DNA of 64,000 bases from Scopulibacillus_A cellulosilyticus (GTDB lineage Bacteria > Bacillota > Bacilli > Bacillales > Sporolactobacillaceae): contig NZ_JBHTCO010000044.1 in the NCBI RefSeq assembly GCF_042665295.1, forward strand, positions 62,001 through 126,000, in the 5' to 3' direction. This document shows, in pieces, positions 9,551 through 17,758 of this stretch (position 1 is its first letter; each line of letters begins with the position of its first letter). The notes under the pieces are model-generated. The model had not been told where the DNA came from, ran no database searches, and saw only the letters and a list, made by a program, of their open reading frames with translations. Both the position numbers and the translations under genes were made by a program.

Positions 9551-10354
9551 TCAATGAACAATCAGAGCTTTTTCCAAAACCAATTGTTTTCCAATTCTTA
9601 ATTTTTCAAGCTCGGTACCAGGAGCATATTCCAGTATCAATTGACAACTTTGGTTGGTTTTCCTTAATTCATCAAAAATCGGTGTCCAATCCACTGTTCC
9701 CTCGCCGATTGGTAAATGTTCATCGCTTGCCCCCGAATTATCATGAATGTGCAGTCCCAATAACCGTGAGTTTGTATAACGGATCATTCTTGGGATATTC
9801 CATTGGTTTACATGCGCATGCCCAGTATCAATTAAATAACCTGCATAGTTATCCAAAGTATTTAGGAATTTCACAAATTGATCTTCGGTAAAAATTGATG
9901 TTCCATTATATCCAACATTTTCAACTGCTAATTTTACACCAAGAGGTTTGGAAATTTGACATAAACGCCCGATATATTCTTCTGCCCTTTTACGAGCTAT
10001 GGCTTTATCAAAGATCGGTGAAAAGCAAAATCCTGGATGAATGACGACATGTTCGGCTTCAATCTCATGGGCAAATAGGATTGACTTTTTATATTCTTCA
10101 AAAGAAGTTTCGCGGATTGCTTTATTCTCACTAGTCAAATTTGTATCCCAAGCAGGAGGATGAACCGTAAATTTTACTTTATAATGCTTTACTGCCTTTT
10201 TCATTTTTTCAATTTGTTTGTCCATTTCATCCCATTCCAAACCATCCATAAGCAATTCAACTTTATCTGCGCCATAGTTAACAAGCTGGTTGATATTTTT
10301 TTCAACATTATTCGTTAATAAAATTAAATCAGAATAACAAATGTCTTTGTTCAT
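9551..10354 (-). CDS. Xylose-isomerase-like TIM-barrel protein (sugar phosphate isomerase/epimerase family)
   Basis: The 267-residue single-domain protein belongs to the AP endonuclease 2/IolE/ulaE superfamily. Metal-binding residues of the barrel are visible: VVIHPGF (His near residue 102), LAVENVGYNG (Glu near 140), YLIDTGHAH (Asp and His near 175), LLGLHIHDN (His near 210) and LILEYAPG (Glu near 245). Such enzymes epimerise or isomerise ketoses and inosose-type compounds, or dehydrate them. No DNA-repair context is present, and the neighbouring MFS transporter suggests a two-gene catabolic cassette. A GGGGTGA site precedes the ATG. The exact substrate is unknown. Confidence 0.82.
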   Translation of the reverse strand: MNKDICYSDLILLTNNVEKNINQLVNYGADKVELLMDGLEWDEMDKQIEKMKKAVKHYKVKFTVHPPAWDTNLTSENKAIRETSFEEYKKSILFAHEIEAEHVVIHPGFCFSPIFDKAIARKRAEEYIGRLCQISKPLGVKLAVENVGYNGTSIFTEDQFVKFLNTLDNYAGYLIDTGHAHVNQWNIPRMIRYTNSRLLGLHIHDNSGASDEHLPIGEGTVDWTPIFDELRKTNQSCQLILEYAPGTELEKLRIGKQLVLEKALIVH

Positions 10355-10687
10355 TTTTTCACCCCTTGTTATGAGTTTATTAACATAGATTTATAATTAG
10401 AAATACTTCCTTTCGATGTCGTTATTTCACTTAACAAACCCACCTTCCCCTCTCTTTACTCTCAATTGTTTTAATCATCTCTTTATCTATAATAGATTGC
10501 CATTGTTAAAATAAGTTTTACCTAATTTAAATAAATTGTAAGGATTCTGTAAATCCCATTCAAAGCAAGGAATCCCCGTGCTAGTATGACAGTAACCAAC
10601 TTGTTGGAAATATTTTTTGAACTTCAATCTATTAATCTTTCCAATTAAATATTTATTTCTATAAATGATGAATTGGAGGAAAAATGC
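10355..10687. other. Divergent promoter gap between the epimerase gene and glpQ
   Basis: This AT-rich 333-base region separates two divergent genes. A possible plus-strand promoter, TTGTTT (10466-10471), 16 bases, TATAAT (10488-10493), lies about 195 bases before the glpQ start. I see no clear Pho box or cre site and no further gene. Confidence 0.35.
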
Positions 10688-11555
10688 ATGTTAAAAAAGT
10701 TAACGAAAACAACTCTCATTGCTGCATCTGTTACGGTTCTTGGTATTGTTACAGTATTTAATCATCAAACGTATGCCAAATCAAATTTTAGACATATCCC
10801 ACCGCGGTGCATCGGGATATGCTCCTGAACATACAATAGCATCCTACAAACTAGCCAAGAAACTAAAAGGCGACTATATTGAAATCGATCTGCAGATGAC
10901 CAAGGACGGCAGACTGGTTGCCATGCATGATGAAACTTTAGATCGAACAACTAATGGCAGCGGCTTGGTCAAAGATTATACGCTTGACGATATTAAGAAA
11001 TTAGATGCTGGTACATGGTTCAATAAAAAATATCCTGAAAAAGCAAATCCTAACTATGTTGGTCTAAAGGTTCCAACACTTGGAGAAATTATTCAAACAT
11101 TCGGTCGGAGCGCAAATTATTATATAGAAACAAAATCACCGGACGTTTATCCAGGCATGGAAGAAAAACTGCTTAATATACTTAATAAATATAAGCTTAT
11201 TGGGCCTAACAGTCAGTCGGGAAAAGTGATTATCCAATCCTTCAGCAAAGATAGCCTTTTGAAAATCCACTCCATGGATGCTAATATTCCGCTTATCCAG
11301 CTGCTCTCGTATTCTCAAAATGCGGAAATTTCCCAGAATGAAATCAATAATATAAAAAAATACGCTGTTGGCGTTGGCCCAAATTATCAAGCTATCAATC
11401 GCGGCTATGTACAAAAAGTAAGAAATAACGGCCTTCTCATTCATCCATATACAGTAAATGACAAAGATGATATGAAAAAGTTGCTGGATTGGGGGGTAAC
11501 GGGTATGTTTACTAATTACCCGGATGTACTCCGTAATCTCATTAAGGGTATTTAA
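10688..11555 (+). pseudogene. glpQ: Secreted glycerophosphodiester phosphodiesterase GlpQ, frameshifted between signal peptide and mature enzyme
   Basis: ATG at 10688, 7 bases after GGAGG, opens a typical signal peptide (MLKKLTKTTLIAASVTVLGI, ending TYA). The mature enzyme is in the next frame: DISHRGASGYAPEHT, EIDLQMTKDG, MHDETLDRTTNG, LKVPTLGEI, YYIETKSPD, HPYTVN and GVTGMFTNYPD, which track B. subtilis GlpQ closely. Dropping one T from the TTTT run at 10786-10789 joins the two as YAKSNLDISHRGA. GlpQ hydrolyses glycerophosphodiesters, including teichoic-acid glycerol phosphate, outside the cell and yields glycerol 3-phosphate for the glp genes near 51-59 kb. As written, the enzyme cannot be exported. 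A homopolymer sequencing error or slippage is possible. A translation start inside the mature frame (10719, TTG) lacks a ribosome site. Confidence 0.87.
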
Positions 11556-11660
11556 AATAGATTGTTTATTTTAAGATACACTCTTGCAGTTTGGTTAATA
11601 GAAGGCAGGAGATATTAAAGATAAATAAAGAACCTTTATAAACTACAACTTTATTAACGT

Positions 11661-11708
11661 AAAAAATGACCGAACAACCCTTGGCAAGAGCTGTTCGGTC
11701 ATTTTTTT
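11661..11708 (+). terminator. Strong terminator after glpQ
   Basis: An 11-bp stem, ATGACCGAACA (11666-11676) with TGTTCGGTCAT (11692-11702), is followed by a run of seven T. An A-run in front makes it potentially bidirectional. Confidence 0.9.
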
Positions 11709-11930
11709 GCTTTTTACCCTTTTTAATTGTAACTTTAATACGATTTATTTTTTTACAGCATAAATATCATAAATGGTTTCAAAAGCTAATAGTAAAATCA
11801 GATTTATAAAAAGGAATATAGTAGGTATCGGCCGCTTGATGCACCTTTGCCAACAGTTATTCAGGGAAGTATACCTACTTGATCAACTCTGAGAATAACA
11901 TATTATCTTAATCACAATTGAATGTAATTT
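11709..11930. other. Gap downstream of doxX with a headless open frame
   Basis: On the minus strand 11882-11745 is open for about 45 codons and reads like the C-terminal membrane helix of a protein (KRPIPTIFLFINLILLLAFE). It has no ATG, GTG or ribosome binding site. It may be a remnant or chance. No supported gene. Confidence 0.25.
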
Positions 11931-12440
11931 TTATGCAGCATCAATATCAAATGTTTTTTGCCTTTTTAATAATAAAACTTTCTTTTTTATTAAAGGAATA
12001 ATCCAGCGATCCAAGCCAATTTTCCCTGAATTAAACCCAGCAATCATGATGACTATTTCAATAAGCACCATTTGAGGATTTGTACTTGTCGCTCCAGAAA
12101 ACATATAAGAAAAGTTCATAACAAATCCCATCAAGGCGGAAAAGGTTGTGAAGGTCCCTAAAATAAGTCCAATTCCCACTAAGAATTCTCCCCAAGGGAC
12201 TAATAAATTGAACAGATCTATGTTAGGAACAACAAGGCATTTTAAAAAGTCGGCCCACCATGTTTGAACAGATGGATGTTCACCCGTTGATTGTTTAACA
12301 GCACTGATTAAGAAACCTGAAGCATCAAAATTCCCAGTCATCTTTCCCCATCCAGCTTGGATCCATTGCAAGCCAAGGTAAAGACGCAGAATAGTTAATA
12401 TGAAAGAAAAATAAACATTTTTTCTTATTAAATTAGCCAT
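11931..12440 (-). CDS. DoxX-family small membrane protein, Fur-controlled
   Basis: The 169-residue protein has about four membrane helices. It carries the DoxX/DoxD hallmarks RLYLGLQWIQAGWGKM (helix 1), PWGEFLVGIGLILG and the C-terminal IDRW-like motif GLDRWIIP. Relatives in Bacillus (CatD/YfiD, YdfP) are thought to work in thiol, quinone or oxidant stress. This copy sits behind a near-perfect Fur box, which ties it to iron limitation rather than to the catechol regulon. It stands alone; the upstream minus-strand remnant at 12647-12721 is not part of its unit. A ribosome site (GGAGG) lies just before the ATG. Confidence 0.85.
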   Translation of the reverse strand: MANLIRKNVYFSFILTILRLYLGLQWIQAGWGKMTGNFDASGFLISAVKQSTGEHPSVQTWWADFLKCLVVPNIDLFNLLVPWGEFLVGIGLILGTFTTFSALMGFVMNFSYMFSGATSTNPQMVLIEIVIMIAGFNSGKIGLDRWIIPLIKKKVLLLKRQKTFDIDAA

Positions 12441-12523
12441 AGAATACCTCCTAATAAAAACTTAGTTAGTTTTTCTTCTTTCTTTTATCGTTTTTGTTGC
12501 TTGTTTATGAAGGGCCCTTTAAT

Positions 12524-12572
12524 TGATAATGATTATCGATTTCATATTAAATAATTTTTAGATAATCGTCAA
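12524..12572 (-). promoter_or_regulatory. Promoter with Fur box for the doxX gene
   Basis: On the minus strand TTGACG (12572-12567), 17 bases and TAATAT (12549-12544) form a good sigma-A promoter. Directly downstream, over the expected start point, the plus strand reads TGATAATGATTATCG (12524-12538), matching the 7-1-7 Fur box TGATAATnATTATCA at 13 of its 14 specified positions. The box could be read as PerR or Zur, but the TGATAAT/ATTATC ends fit Fur best. Confidence 0.8.
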
Positions 12573-12623
12573 CACCTCTTTTTCGAATTTTTTTATAAAA
12601 AAAACTGGTCTCCTAATATATAG

Positions 12624-12660
12624 AAAAAGCTACCTATAATAAGTATCTAGGTAACTTTTT
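12624..12660. terminator. Bidirectional hairpin terminator overlapping the oxidoreductase remnant
   Basis: AAAAAGCTACCTA (12624-12636) pairs with TAGGTAACTTTTT (12648-12660), with T-runs on both strands. The remnant frame at 12647-12721 runs straight into it, as if the body of a gene had been deleted between its start and its terminator. Confidence 0.75.
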
Positions 12661-12721
12661 GCAAGTATGCTTTTTGAGCTATATTTCCTAACCCAATCAT
12701 GCCTATCCGCGGTTTTTTCAA
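12647..12721 (-). pseudogene. 5' remnant of a Gfo/Idh/MocA oxidoreductase gene
   Basis: Only 24 codons remain, from TTG at 12721: it begins KKPRIGMIGLGNIAQKAYL, the classic start of this NAD(P)-dependent oxidoreductase family with the GxGxxA nucleotide-binding loop, then stops inside a terminator hairpin. A family member should be about 330 residues, so nearly all of the gene is gone. The match is short but very specific. Confidence 0.65.
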
Positions 12722-12983
12722 AATTAATCGTCCCTTTTATTATTAAAATATATCAGACTTAGTTTACCTTATAATCAAATAACAGACCAATGACTAGAAA
12801 GTTTAGTTAGTTATTCAATGCGTTAAGGGTAAAGAAAGATTTGTTATTTTACCTGCTGATAGCATTTTTTATAGAAACAGGAAACAGCTTCTCCTTTTTT
12901 GGAATCAAGGAATGATAATAATATCCTTTGTACGACGTGTTATTATAAAAATAGATTAAAGAAAGAATAATGAGGTGAAAGAA

Positions 12984-13067
12984 ATGGTCAGAAGGAGACG
13001 TTTTAGCCCCCTAAAATCAATGGGATTTAATTTTTGGGGGGCTATCTTAATAACAGGAGATGTATAA
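12984..13067 (+). CDS. Possible 27-residue leader peptide upstream of the methyltransferase
   Basis: ATG at 12984 follows a good GAGGTGA ribosome site at 7-base spacing and encodes a short basic-then-hydrophobic peptide (MVRRRRFSPLKSMGFNFWGA...). The stop is 2 bases before the methyltransferase ATG. The coding stretch contains a strong inverted repeat: TAGCCCCC (13004-13011) with GGGGGCTA (13036-13043), and inner arms AAATC/GATTT. Translating the leader would open this hairpin and the downstream ribosome site lies just after it, so translational coupling or attenuation is plausible. It may also be a chance frame. Confidence 0.4.
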   Translation: MVRRRRFSPLKSMGFNFWGAILITGDV

Positions 13068-13069
13068 TA

Positions 13070-13822
13070 ATGAAACAAAATAAATATGATGATCCAAATT
13101 TCTTTTCAGCGTATGAACAAATGCCGCGATCAGTTAAAGGACTTGAAGGTGCTGGGGAATGGCATATTTTAAAAGAACTGATACCAGATCTGAAAGATAA
13201 AAACGTACTTGATTTAGGCTGCGGATTTGGCTGGCACTGCCGATATGCCCGTGAGCGGGAAGCAAGCTCTGTAACAGGTGTAGATATATCTGAAAAAATG
13301 ATTCAAAGAGCTCTTGAAATGACAAATGATCCTTTAATTTCATATATAAAAGCGCCTATTGAAGACATCGATTTTTCGGACTCTCAGTTTGATGTGGTCA
13401 TCAGTTCGTTGGCTTTTCATTATATTAAATCGTTTAAATCAATCTGTGAAAAAGTTTATGATTGTCTAAAGCCTGGAGGAAGCTTTGTTTTCTCGGTTGA
13501 ACATCCAATTTTCACTTCCCGGAATAAGCAAGATTGGTATTATGATGAGCAAGGAAATCGCCTGCATTGGCCGTTTGACAACTATCAAATAGAAGGCGTT
13601 CGTGAAACAGCATTCTTAAATGAGAATGTTACAAAATACCATCGTACGATTTCAACATATCTAAATGACTTAATTGACACTGGTTTTATTATACGGGCCG
13701 TTAAGGAATCAGTTCCTTCTGAAGAAATGTTGAAAAGTATACCTGAAATGAAAGATGAGATCCGAAGACCAATGTTTTTAATGATCTCGACGGAAAAGAA
13801 AAATAGTGCCTCAAATAAATAA
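13070..13822 (+). CDS. Class I SAM-dependent methyltransferase
   Basis: The 250-residue cytosolic enzyme carries the SAM-binding motif I VLDLGCGFGWHCRYA (about residues 45-59), the acidic motif II TGVDIS and the motif IV-like DVVISSLAFHYI. C-terminal lid residues follow. It resembles the UbiE/Methyltransf_11 group that methylates small molecules; the substrate is not evident. I place the start at ATG 13070, 8 bases after AGGAGA, rather than at the upstream TTG 13034, which has no ribosome site. It is followed at once by a terminator, so it forms a unit only with the small leader frame. Confidence 0.85.
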   Translation: MKQNKYDDPNFFSAYEQMPRSVKGLEGAGEWHILKELIPDLKDKNVLDLGCGFGWHCRYAREREASSVTGVDISEKMIQRALEMTNDPLISYIKAPIEDIDFSDSQFDVVISSLAFHYIKSFKSICEKVYDCLKPGGSFVFSVEHPIFTSRNKQDWYYDEQGNRLHWPFDNYQIEGVRETAFLNENVTKYHRTISTYLNDLIDTGFIIRAVKESVPSEEMLKSIPEMKDEIRRPMFLMISTEKKNSASNK

Positions 13823-13841
13823 ATTTAGTTGTTTAAGCAGA

Positions 13842-13878
13842 GTGTTCCTGCAAAAAAGCAGGAGCACCCTTTTCTTTT
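13842..13878 (+). terminator. Terminator of the methyltransferase gene
   Basis: A 10-bp stem, GTGTTCCTGC (13842-13851) with GCAGGAGCAC (13858-13867), one G-U pair, has an A6 loop and is followed by CCTTTTCTTTTTC. Confidence 0.88.
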
Positions 13879-14334
13879 TCAATTAAGGATAGGCTATTGC
13901 TTAGAGCATCATTTTTTTATCATAGATTCCTGGCAGAGTATACAGTAAATTCTGTTAATTGCTCTGTAATGACATCATAACATTTTATACAAAAATACGT
14001 CCATGTTTATCAGAAAAATATATAGGTTATTATAGGGTACAGACAGGAAAATGCGGATTAGCAGCGGTAAGAAAAATAACAAGTAAAGGTATATGAATTA
14101 ATCAACGGCAATAGTTTTAAGACAAGTCGTATGAGACATTAAAAATCCTTATTTTGTACGATTCTATGTCTGTATCAATAGAGTTTACTTTATTGATATT
14201 ACGAAGTGGTATACTTAAACTTAAAGTTGTTGAATATTCAAGTTAAGCCAAAAAGTGACATAAAGAATTGGAGAAATTGAGAATGCCATTCTTAACTGTC
14301 AGCTGATCGAAAAATTGAAGAGAGGTGTTCCTTG
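13879..14334. other. Gene-free gap before the DUF1801 gene
   Basis: About 450 AT-rich bases. TATACT (14210-14215) could be a -10 for the downstream gene but no convincing -35 matches it. Short open frames on both strands lack ribosome sites; I see no supported gene. Confidence 0.4.
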
Positions 14335-14922
14335 ATGACAAACAGCAGATTGAATCCTAAGGTTGATGAATTTTTAAGTAAATCTAAAAAGTGGAAGGAA
14401 GAATATGAGAAGTTACGAAATATCATTCTTGACTGTGGGTTGACTGAAGAATTTAAGTGGATGCATCCTTGTTATACATTTGAGAAAAAAAACATCGTTT
14501 TAATACATGGATTTAAAGAATATTGTGCGCTTCTGTTTCACAAAGGTGCCTTGTTAAAGGATACCCATGGGATTCTAATCCAACAAACTGAGAATGTACA
14601 GGCGGCTCGCCAGATTCGGTTCACCAATGTTCAAGAAATAATTGAAATGGAAACCATCTTGAAAGCTTATATTTATGAAGCCATTGAAGTTGAAAAAGCC
14701 GGTTTGGAAGTAAAAAGGAATACAGAATTTAAAATTCCTGGAGAACTTCAAAATAAATTCGATGAAAACCCTGCCTTGAAAACTGCTTTTGAAGCATTAA
14801 CGCCGGGTCGTCAAAGAGCATATATTCTTTATTTTTCTAAACCCAAACAATCCAAAACTCGAGAGTCAAGGGTTGAAAAATATATGCAGCAAATTCTCAA
14901 TGGAAAGGGATTAAATGATTAG
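14335..14922 (+). CDS. YdeI/YdhG-like DUF1801 protein
   Basis: The 195-residue cytosolic protein has an N-terminal DUF1801/SCP-like fold: KWKEEYEKLRNII, EFKWMHPCYTFEKKNIVLIHGFKEYCAL and FHKGALLKD. The C-terminal helical tail, ALTPGRQRAYILYFSKPKQS...R, is the conserved YdeI/OmpD-associated motif. Members are common in soil bacteria; the DUF1801 fold resembles frataxin and a role in iron or antimicrobial-peptide tolerance has been suggested, but the function is not known. ATG 14335 is preferred to the TTG one codon earlier because of spacing from GAGGTG. It is a single-gene unit. Confidence 0.8.
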   Translation: MTNSRLNPKVDEFLSKSKKWKEEYEKLRNIILDCGLTEEFKWMHPCYTFEKKNIVLIHGFKEYCALLFHKGALLKDTHGILIQQTENVQAARQIRFTNVQEIIEMETILKAYIYEAIEVEKAGLEVKRNTEFKIPGELQNKFDENPALKTAFEALTPGRQRAYILYFSKPKQSKTRESRVEKYMQQILNGKGLND

Positions 14923-14982
14923 TATTTTAAATGAGAAAATAACTTAAATAAAAAACTTTTTGGGTTGAATCGAAAGATAATA

Positions 14983-15056
14983 TAAAAAAGCCGATTTATC
15001 TCCATTATAATTTTTAGGTTTCCTTTTACAAACATAAAGCAGGAGAGAATCGGCTT
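14983..15056 (-). terminator. Terminator of the amine-oxidation operon
   Basis: AAGCCGATT (about 14988-14996) pairs with AATCGGCTT (15048-15056), and inner arms (ATCTCC/GGAGAG) extend the stem. Read on the minus strand it is followed by TTTTTTATATT. It lies just after the stop of the last gene (15078). Confidence 0.8.
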
Positions 15057-15077
15057 GAAACGATAATTAATATAATT

Positions 15078-16202
15078 TTACAAATATCTGCTTGGGTCAA
15101 GATGTTTAATATTATGTTCAGTGTCCCCCTCTAATATTAAATCCGAAGCAATTTTCCCCATCACTGGAGCCATTTTAAATCCATGACCGGAAAAACCGCA
15201 CTGGATAACAACATTTTTTACCCCAGGTGCTTTGCCAACAATCGGGTGCTGATCAGGCGTAAAGGTGTCCATAAATGCATTAGCTCTTACTGGATATGGA
15301 ATGAGATCCGGGAAAAAGTTTTGAACAGCTTGACTGACAGGTGCAAGATCTTCAATAGGAATATTGCGGTTAAGATCATCTGGATTTTTGATCTCAGCCA
15401 GTGCCGTATTGTTTGAAATTCTAACCATACTGCCATCAATCGCAGGTGCACCTGTTATTTTTTCACCTTGAGTCATTCGTGCAAAAACAGGGAAATGTTT
15501 TTCCTCAAATAGCGTAATATCTTTGGCGGCAAACCAAGTCATGATTAAACGACGGACACTGAGTTTATTTTTTAAATTAGGAAAAAGCTTGCCTGCCCAC
15601 GGTCCTGCTGTTAGCAACACTTTTCCTACCCGGTAGTCATTATCTTTTGTTTTAATCGTAACACCTTCGTTATCTGGAAGAATTTCCTTAACTTTTGTAT
15701 AGCGGTGGATTTTTGCTCCCAATGCTTCAGCAAGTTGTACGGCTGAAACAACTGCCTTTTCCGGTCTAAGAAAACCGGCCTGCTTATCTAATACCATGAC
15801 CTCTTCAGGCAACAACCGATGTTGCGGGTACCGTACTGCGGCCTCTTTGCCTTTTAGCACTTCATAATCCAAATCATAAGTTTCAATACTTTCCATCACG
15901 TTTCGTATAGGCTTTGATTCTGGATGTCCAATCATTAGACCGCCGTTAAGCGTTAAAAGGCGGTTGCCAGTTTCCGCCTCCAGTTGTTGCCAAAACCGGC
16001 GGGCATCTTTTAATAACGGAACGTATTCCGACCCTTCAAGGTAAGCAGTTCGAAAAATACGTGAGCCTCCACCTACTGCTGAACGATCGTGTCCGGTTCC
16101 AAATTGTTCAAACCCTATTACGGAAACACCCCTTTCCGCAAGCTGCCACATTGCCATACTTCCCATCGTTCCTACACCAATCACACCTACATCCGCATCC
16201 AT
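15078..16202 (-). CDS. Monomeric sarcosine oxidase / N-methyl-L-tryptophan oxidase-like FAD enzyme
   Basis: The 374-residue flavoprotein opens with the FAD dinucleotide-binding motif GVIGVGTMGSMAMWQLAERG. It has the monomeric sarcosine oxidase family features DRSAVGGGSRIFRTAY (early loop), VLLTAGPWAG and the C-terminal CGFSGHGFKMAPVMG, including the Cys that carries covalent flavin in SoxA/SolA enzymes. It would oxidise a secondary amine or N-methyl amino acid, giving H2O2 and an aldehyde. The start at 16202 is chosen because AAGGAAGGGG precedes it; the frame extends to 16232 without a ribosome site. It is the last gene of the operon beginning at 20602, 139 bases after the symporter. Confidence 0.85.
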   Translation of the reverse strand: MDADVGVIGVGTMGSMAMWQLAERGVSVIGFEQFGTGHDRSAVGGGSRIFRTAYLEGSEYVPLLKDARRFWQQLEAETGNRLLTLNGGLMIGHPESKPIRNVMESIETYDLDYEVLKGKEAAVRYPQHRLLPEEVMVLDKQAGFLRPEKAVVSAVQLAEALGAKIHRYTKVKEILPDNEGVTIKTKDNDYRVGKVLLTAGPWAGKLFPNLKNKLSVRRLIMTWFAAKDITLFEEKHFPVFARMTQGEKITGAPAIDGSMVRISNNTALAEIKNPDDLNRNIPIEDLAPVSQAVQNFFPDLIPYPVRANAFMDTFTPDQHPIVGKAPGVKNVVIQCGFSGHGFKMAPVMGKIASDLILEGDTEHNIKHLDPSRYL

Positions 16203-16341
16203 TAAAAGTACCCCTTCCTTATTAATAAGCATTTGATAATCTATTTAAAACGTTAAGAGCCAAGTATTGTTTTATTAAAAGGTTTGAGTTCTTGATATCA
16301 CAAATTTCCAGTATATTCTGAAATAATCAGCCGATAATTTT

Positions 16342-17757
16342 TTACATTCGGGCTACTGTATCAGATTTACTCTTGCTTTTAGTTAAAAAACTAACAACAA
16401 ATAGTCCAATAAAAGAACCAATAAGGCCATAAGCAACATAAGGAATATGAGTGCCAATTATTTGCGCTGCAGCAGCACTTAATATACCAATAACCATGCT
16501 TCCTATAGCGCCTTGGCAGGTTAAAAATTGAGTGTTTTTAAGAAAAAAGCCGGCAAAAATAGGAACGAGTAAACTGACGGCAGAATAGGCATAAGTTGCT
16601 ACCAGCCATCCTAAAGCTTTTGGATAAGTTAATGCTAAAATAACTGATAAAATAAGAATAATGACTGTCGTGATTCTCGATAAGCTTAATAATTTTCTAT
16701 CATTGACGTCAGCATTAATATAAGATTGATAGATATCTTTTGTAATATTGACAACAACAGATTGAAGGGCACTGCTGACTGTTGACATAATTGTTGCAAT
16801 AATAAATGCGGAGTACAAAGCAAGAAACCATGTCGGAATTTGTGTTAAAAACCAACCCGAAGCCATTTCGGAATCTTTAAGATGAGGATTCATTGAATGA
16901 ATAGCAATGCCCATAAAAGCCGCCCATGCGCCGCTTAATAACCCAACGATAGCCGCGATGATAAATCCCTGTTTGGCAACTCCCACACTCTTAGCAGCAT
17001 AGATCCTTTGGTAAGACATCTGATTCGTCAAAGCCCCCGGTAAAATAGCTAGAATCCAAAATAAGATTGTCGTTGATCCAACGGCACTCATGCCTTTAGG
17101 GAAATTGGTCATGTGATGAGAAACCGTCTGGGTAATATGTCCCCATCCTCCGGACATATTTAATGCATAAATCATAGAAACGACAGACATGACAACCATC
17201 ATACATCCGAAAATGAAGTCAGTCCAAGCAACTGATGTCAGGCCGCCTGGCAGAACAAATATCAAACTTATAATCGCAAAAACGATAACAAGCAGCGGAA
17301 AAGATAACCCTGTGATACTCGAAAACATATTGCCAAAGGCAACCAAATTGGTACATAACCATCCAAAAGGAACAATAATAGACATTAAAGTCACAATACT
17401 CATCATCACTTTATTGTCGCCGTAAATTTTTTTAATAATTTCTGGCATCGTCGTAAAGTTTTGCTCTTTGAGCCATTTGGCTAAAATAATAAAAATTACA
17501 ACGCCGATCGCATAGATTAAATCATACGTTAATGCAGACCATCCCGACGTGTAGCCTATACCGACATGAGCGACAAGAACACCTCCGCCCATACCAGTAG
17601 CAAACTGCGTACCCGCAACGACATAAACAGGCAGCGATCTCCCGCCGACCATCCAATTATCACTATCCCTCTGAAGCCTTCCAATGATAAATGAAAAGAT
17701 ACCTACGACTGCCAATAAGACAAGTGTACTAATAATGATAACGAAAGTAGGATTCAT
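16342..17757 (-). CDS. Sodium:solute symporter (SSS family)
   Basis: The 471-residue protein has 13 or so membrane helices in the PutP/PanF fold. The N-terminal segment DNWMVGGRSLPVYVVAGTQFATGMGGG, the G-rich LPGGLTSVAWTDFIFG and the helix-8 sodium-site region TIMSTVSSALQS (the Ser/Thr cluster) are typical. It lies one base after the FAD enzyme gene and shares the operon with the sarcosine/opine-type oxidases, so its cargo is probably their substrate, a proline-like or N-methylated amino acid. The exact substrate cannot be read from the sequence. Confidence 0.85.
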   Translation of the reverse strand: MNPTFVIIISTLVLLAVVGIFSFIIGRLQRDSDNWMVGGRSLPVYVVAGTQFATGMGGGVLVAHVGIGYTSGWSALTYDLIYAIGVVIFIILAKWLKEQNFTTMPEIIKKIYGDNKVMMSIVTLMSIIVPFGWLCTNLVAFGNMFSSITGLSFPLLVIVFAIISLIFVLPGGLTSVAWTDFIFGCMMVVMSVVSMIYALNMSGGWGHITQTVSHHMTNFPKGMSAVGSTTILFWILAILPGALTNQMSYQRIYAAKSVGVAKQGFIIAAIVGLLSGAWAAFMGIAIHSMNPHLKDSEMASGWFLTQIPTWFLALYSAFIIATIMSTVSSALQSVVVNITKDIYQSYINADVNDRKLLSLSRITTVIILILSVILALTYPKALGWLVATYAYSAVSLLVPIFAGFFLKNTQFLTCQGAIGSMVIGILSAAAAQIIGTHIPYVAYGLIGSFIGLFVVSFLTKSKSKSDTVARM

Positions 17758-17758
17758 G

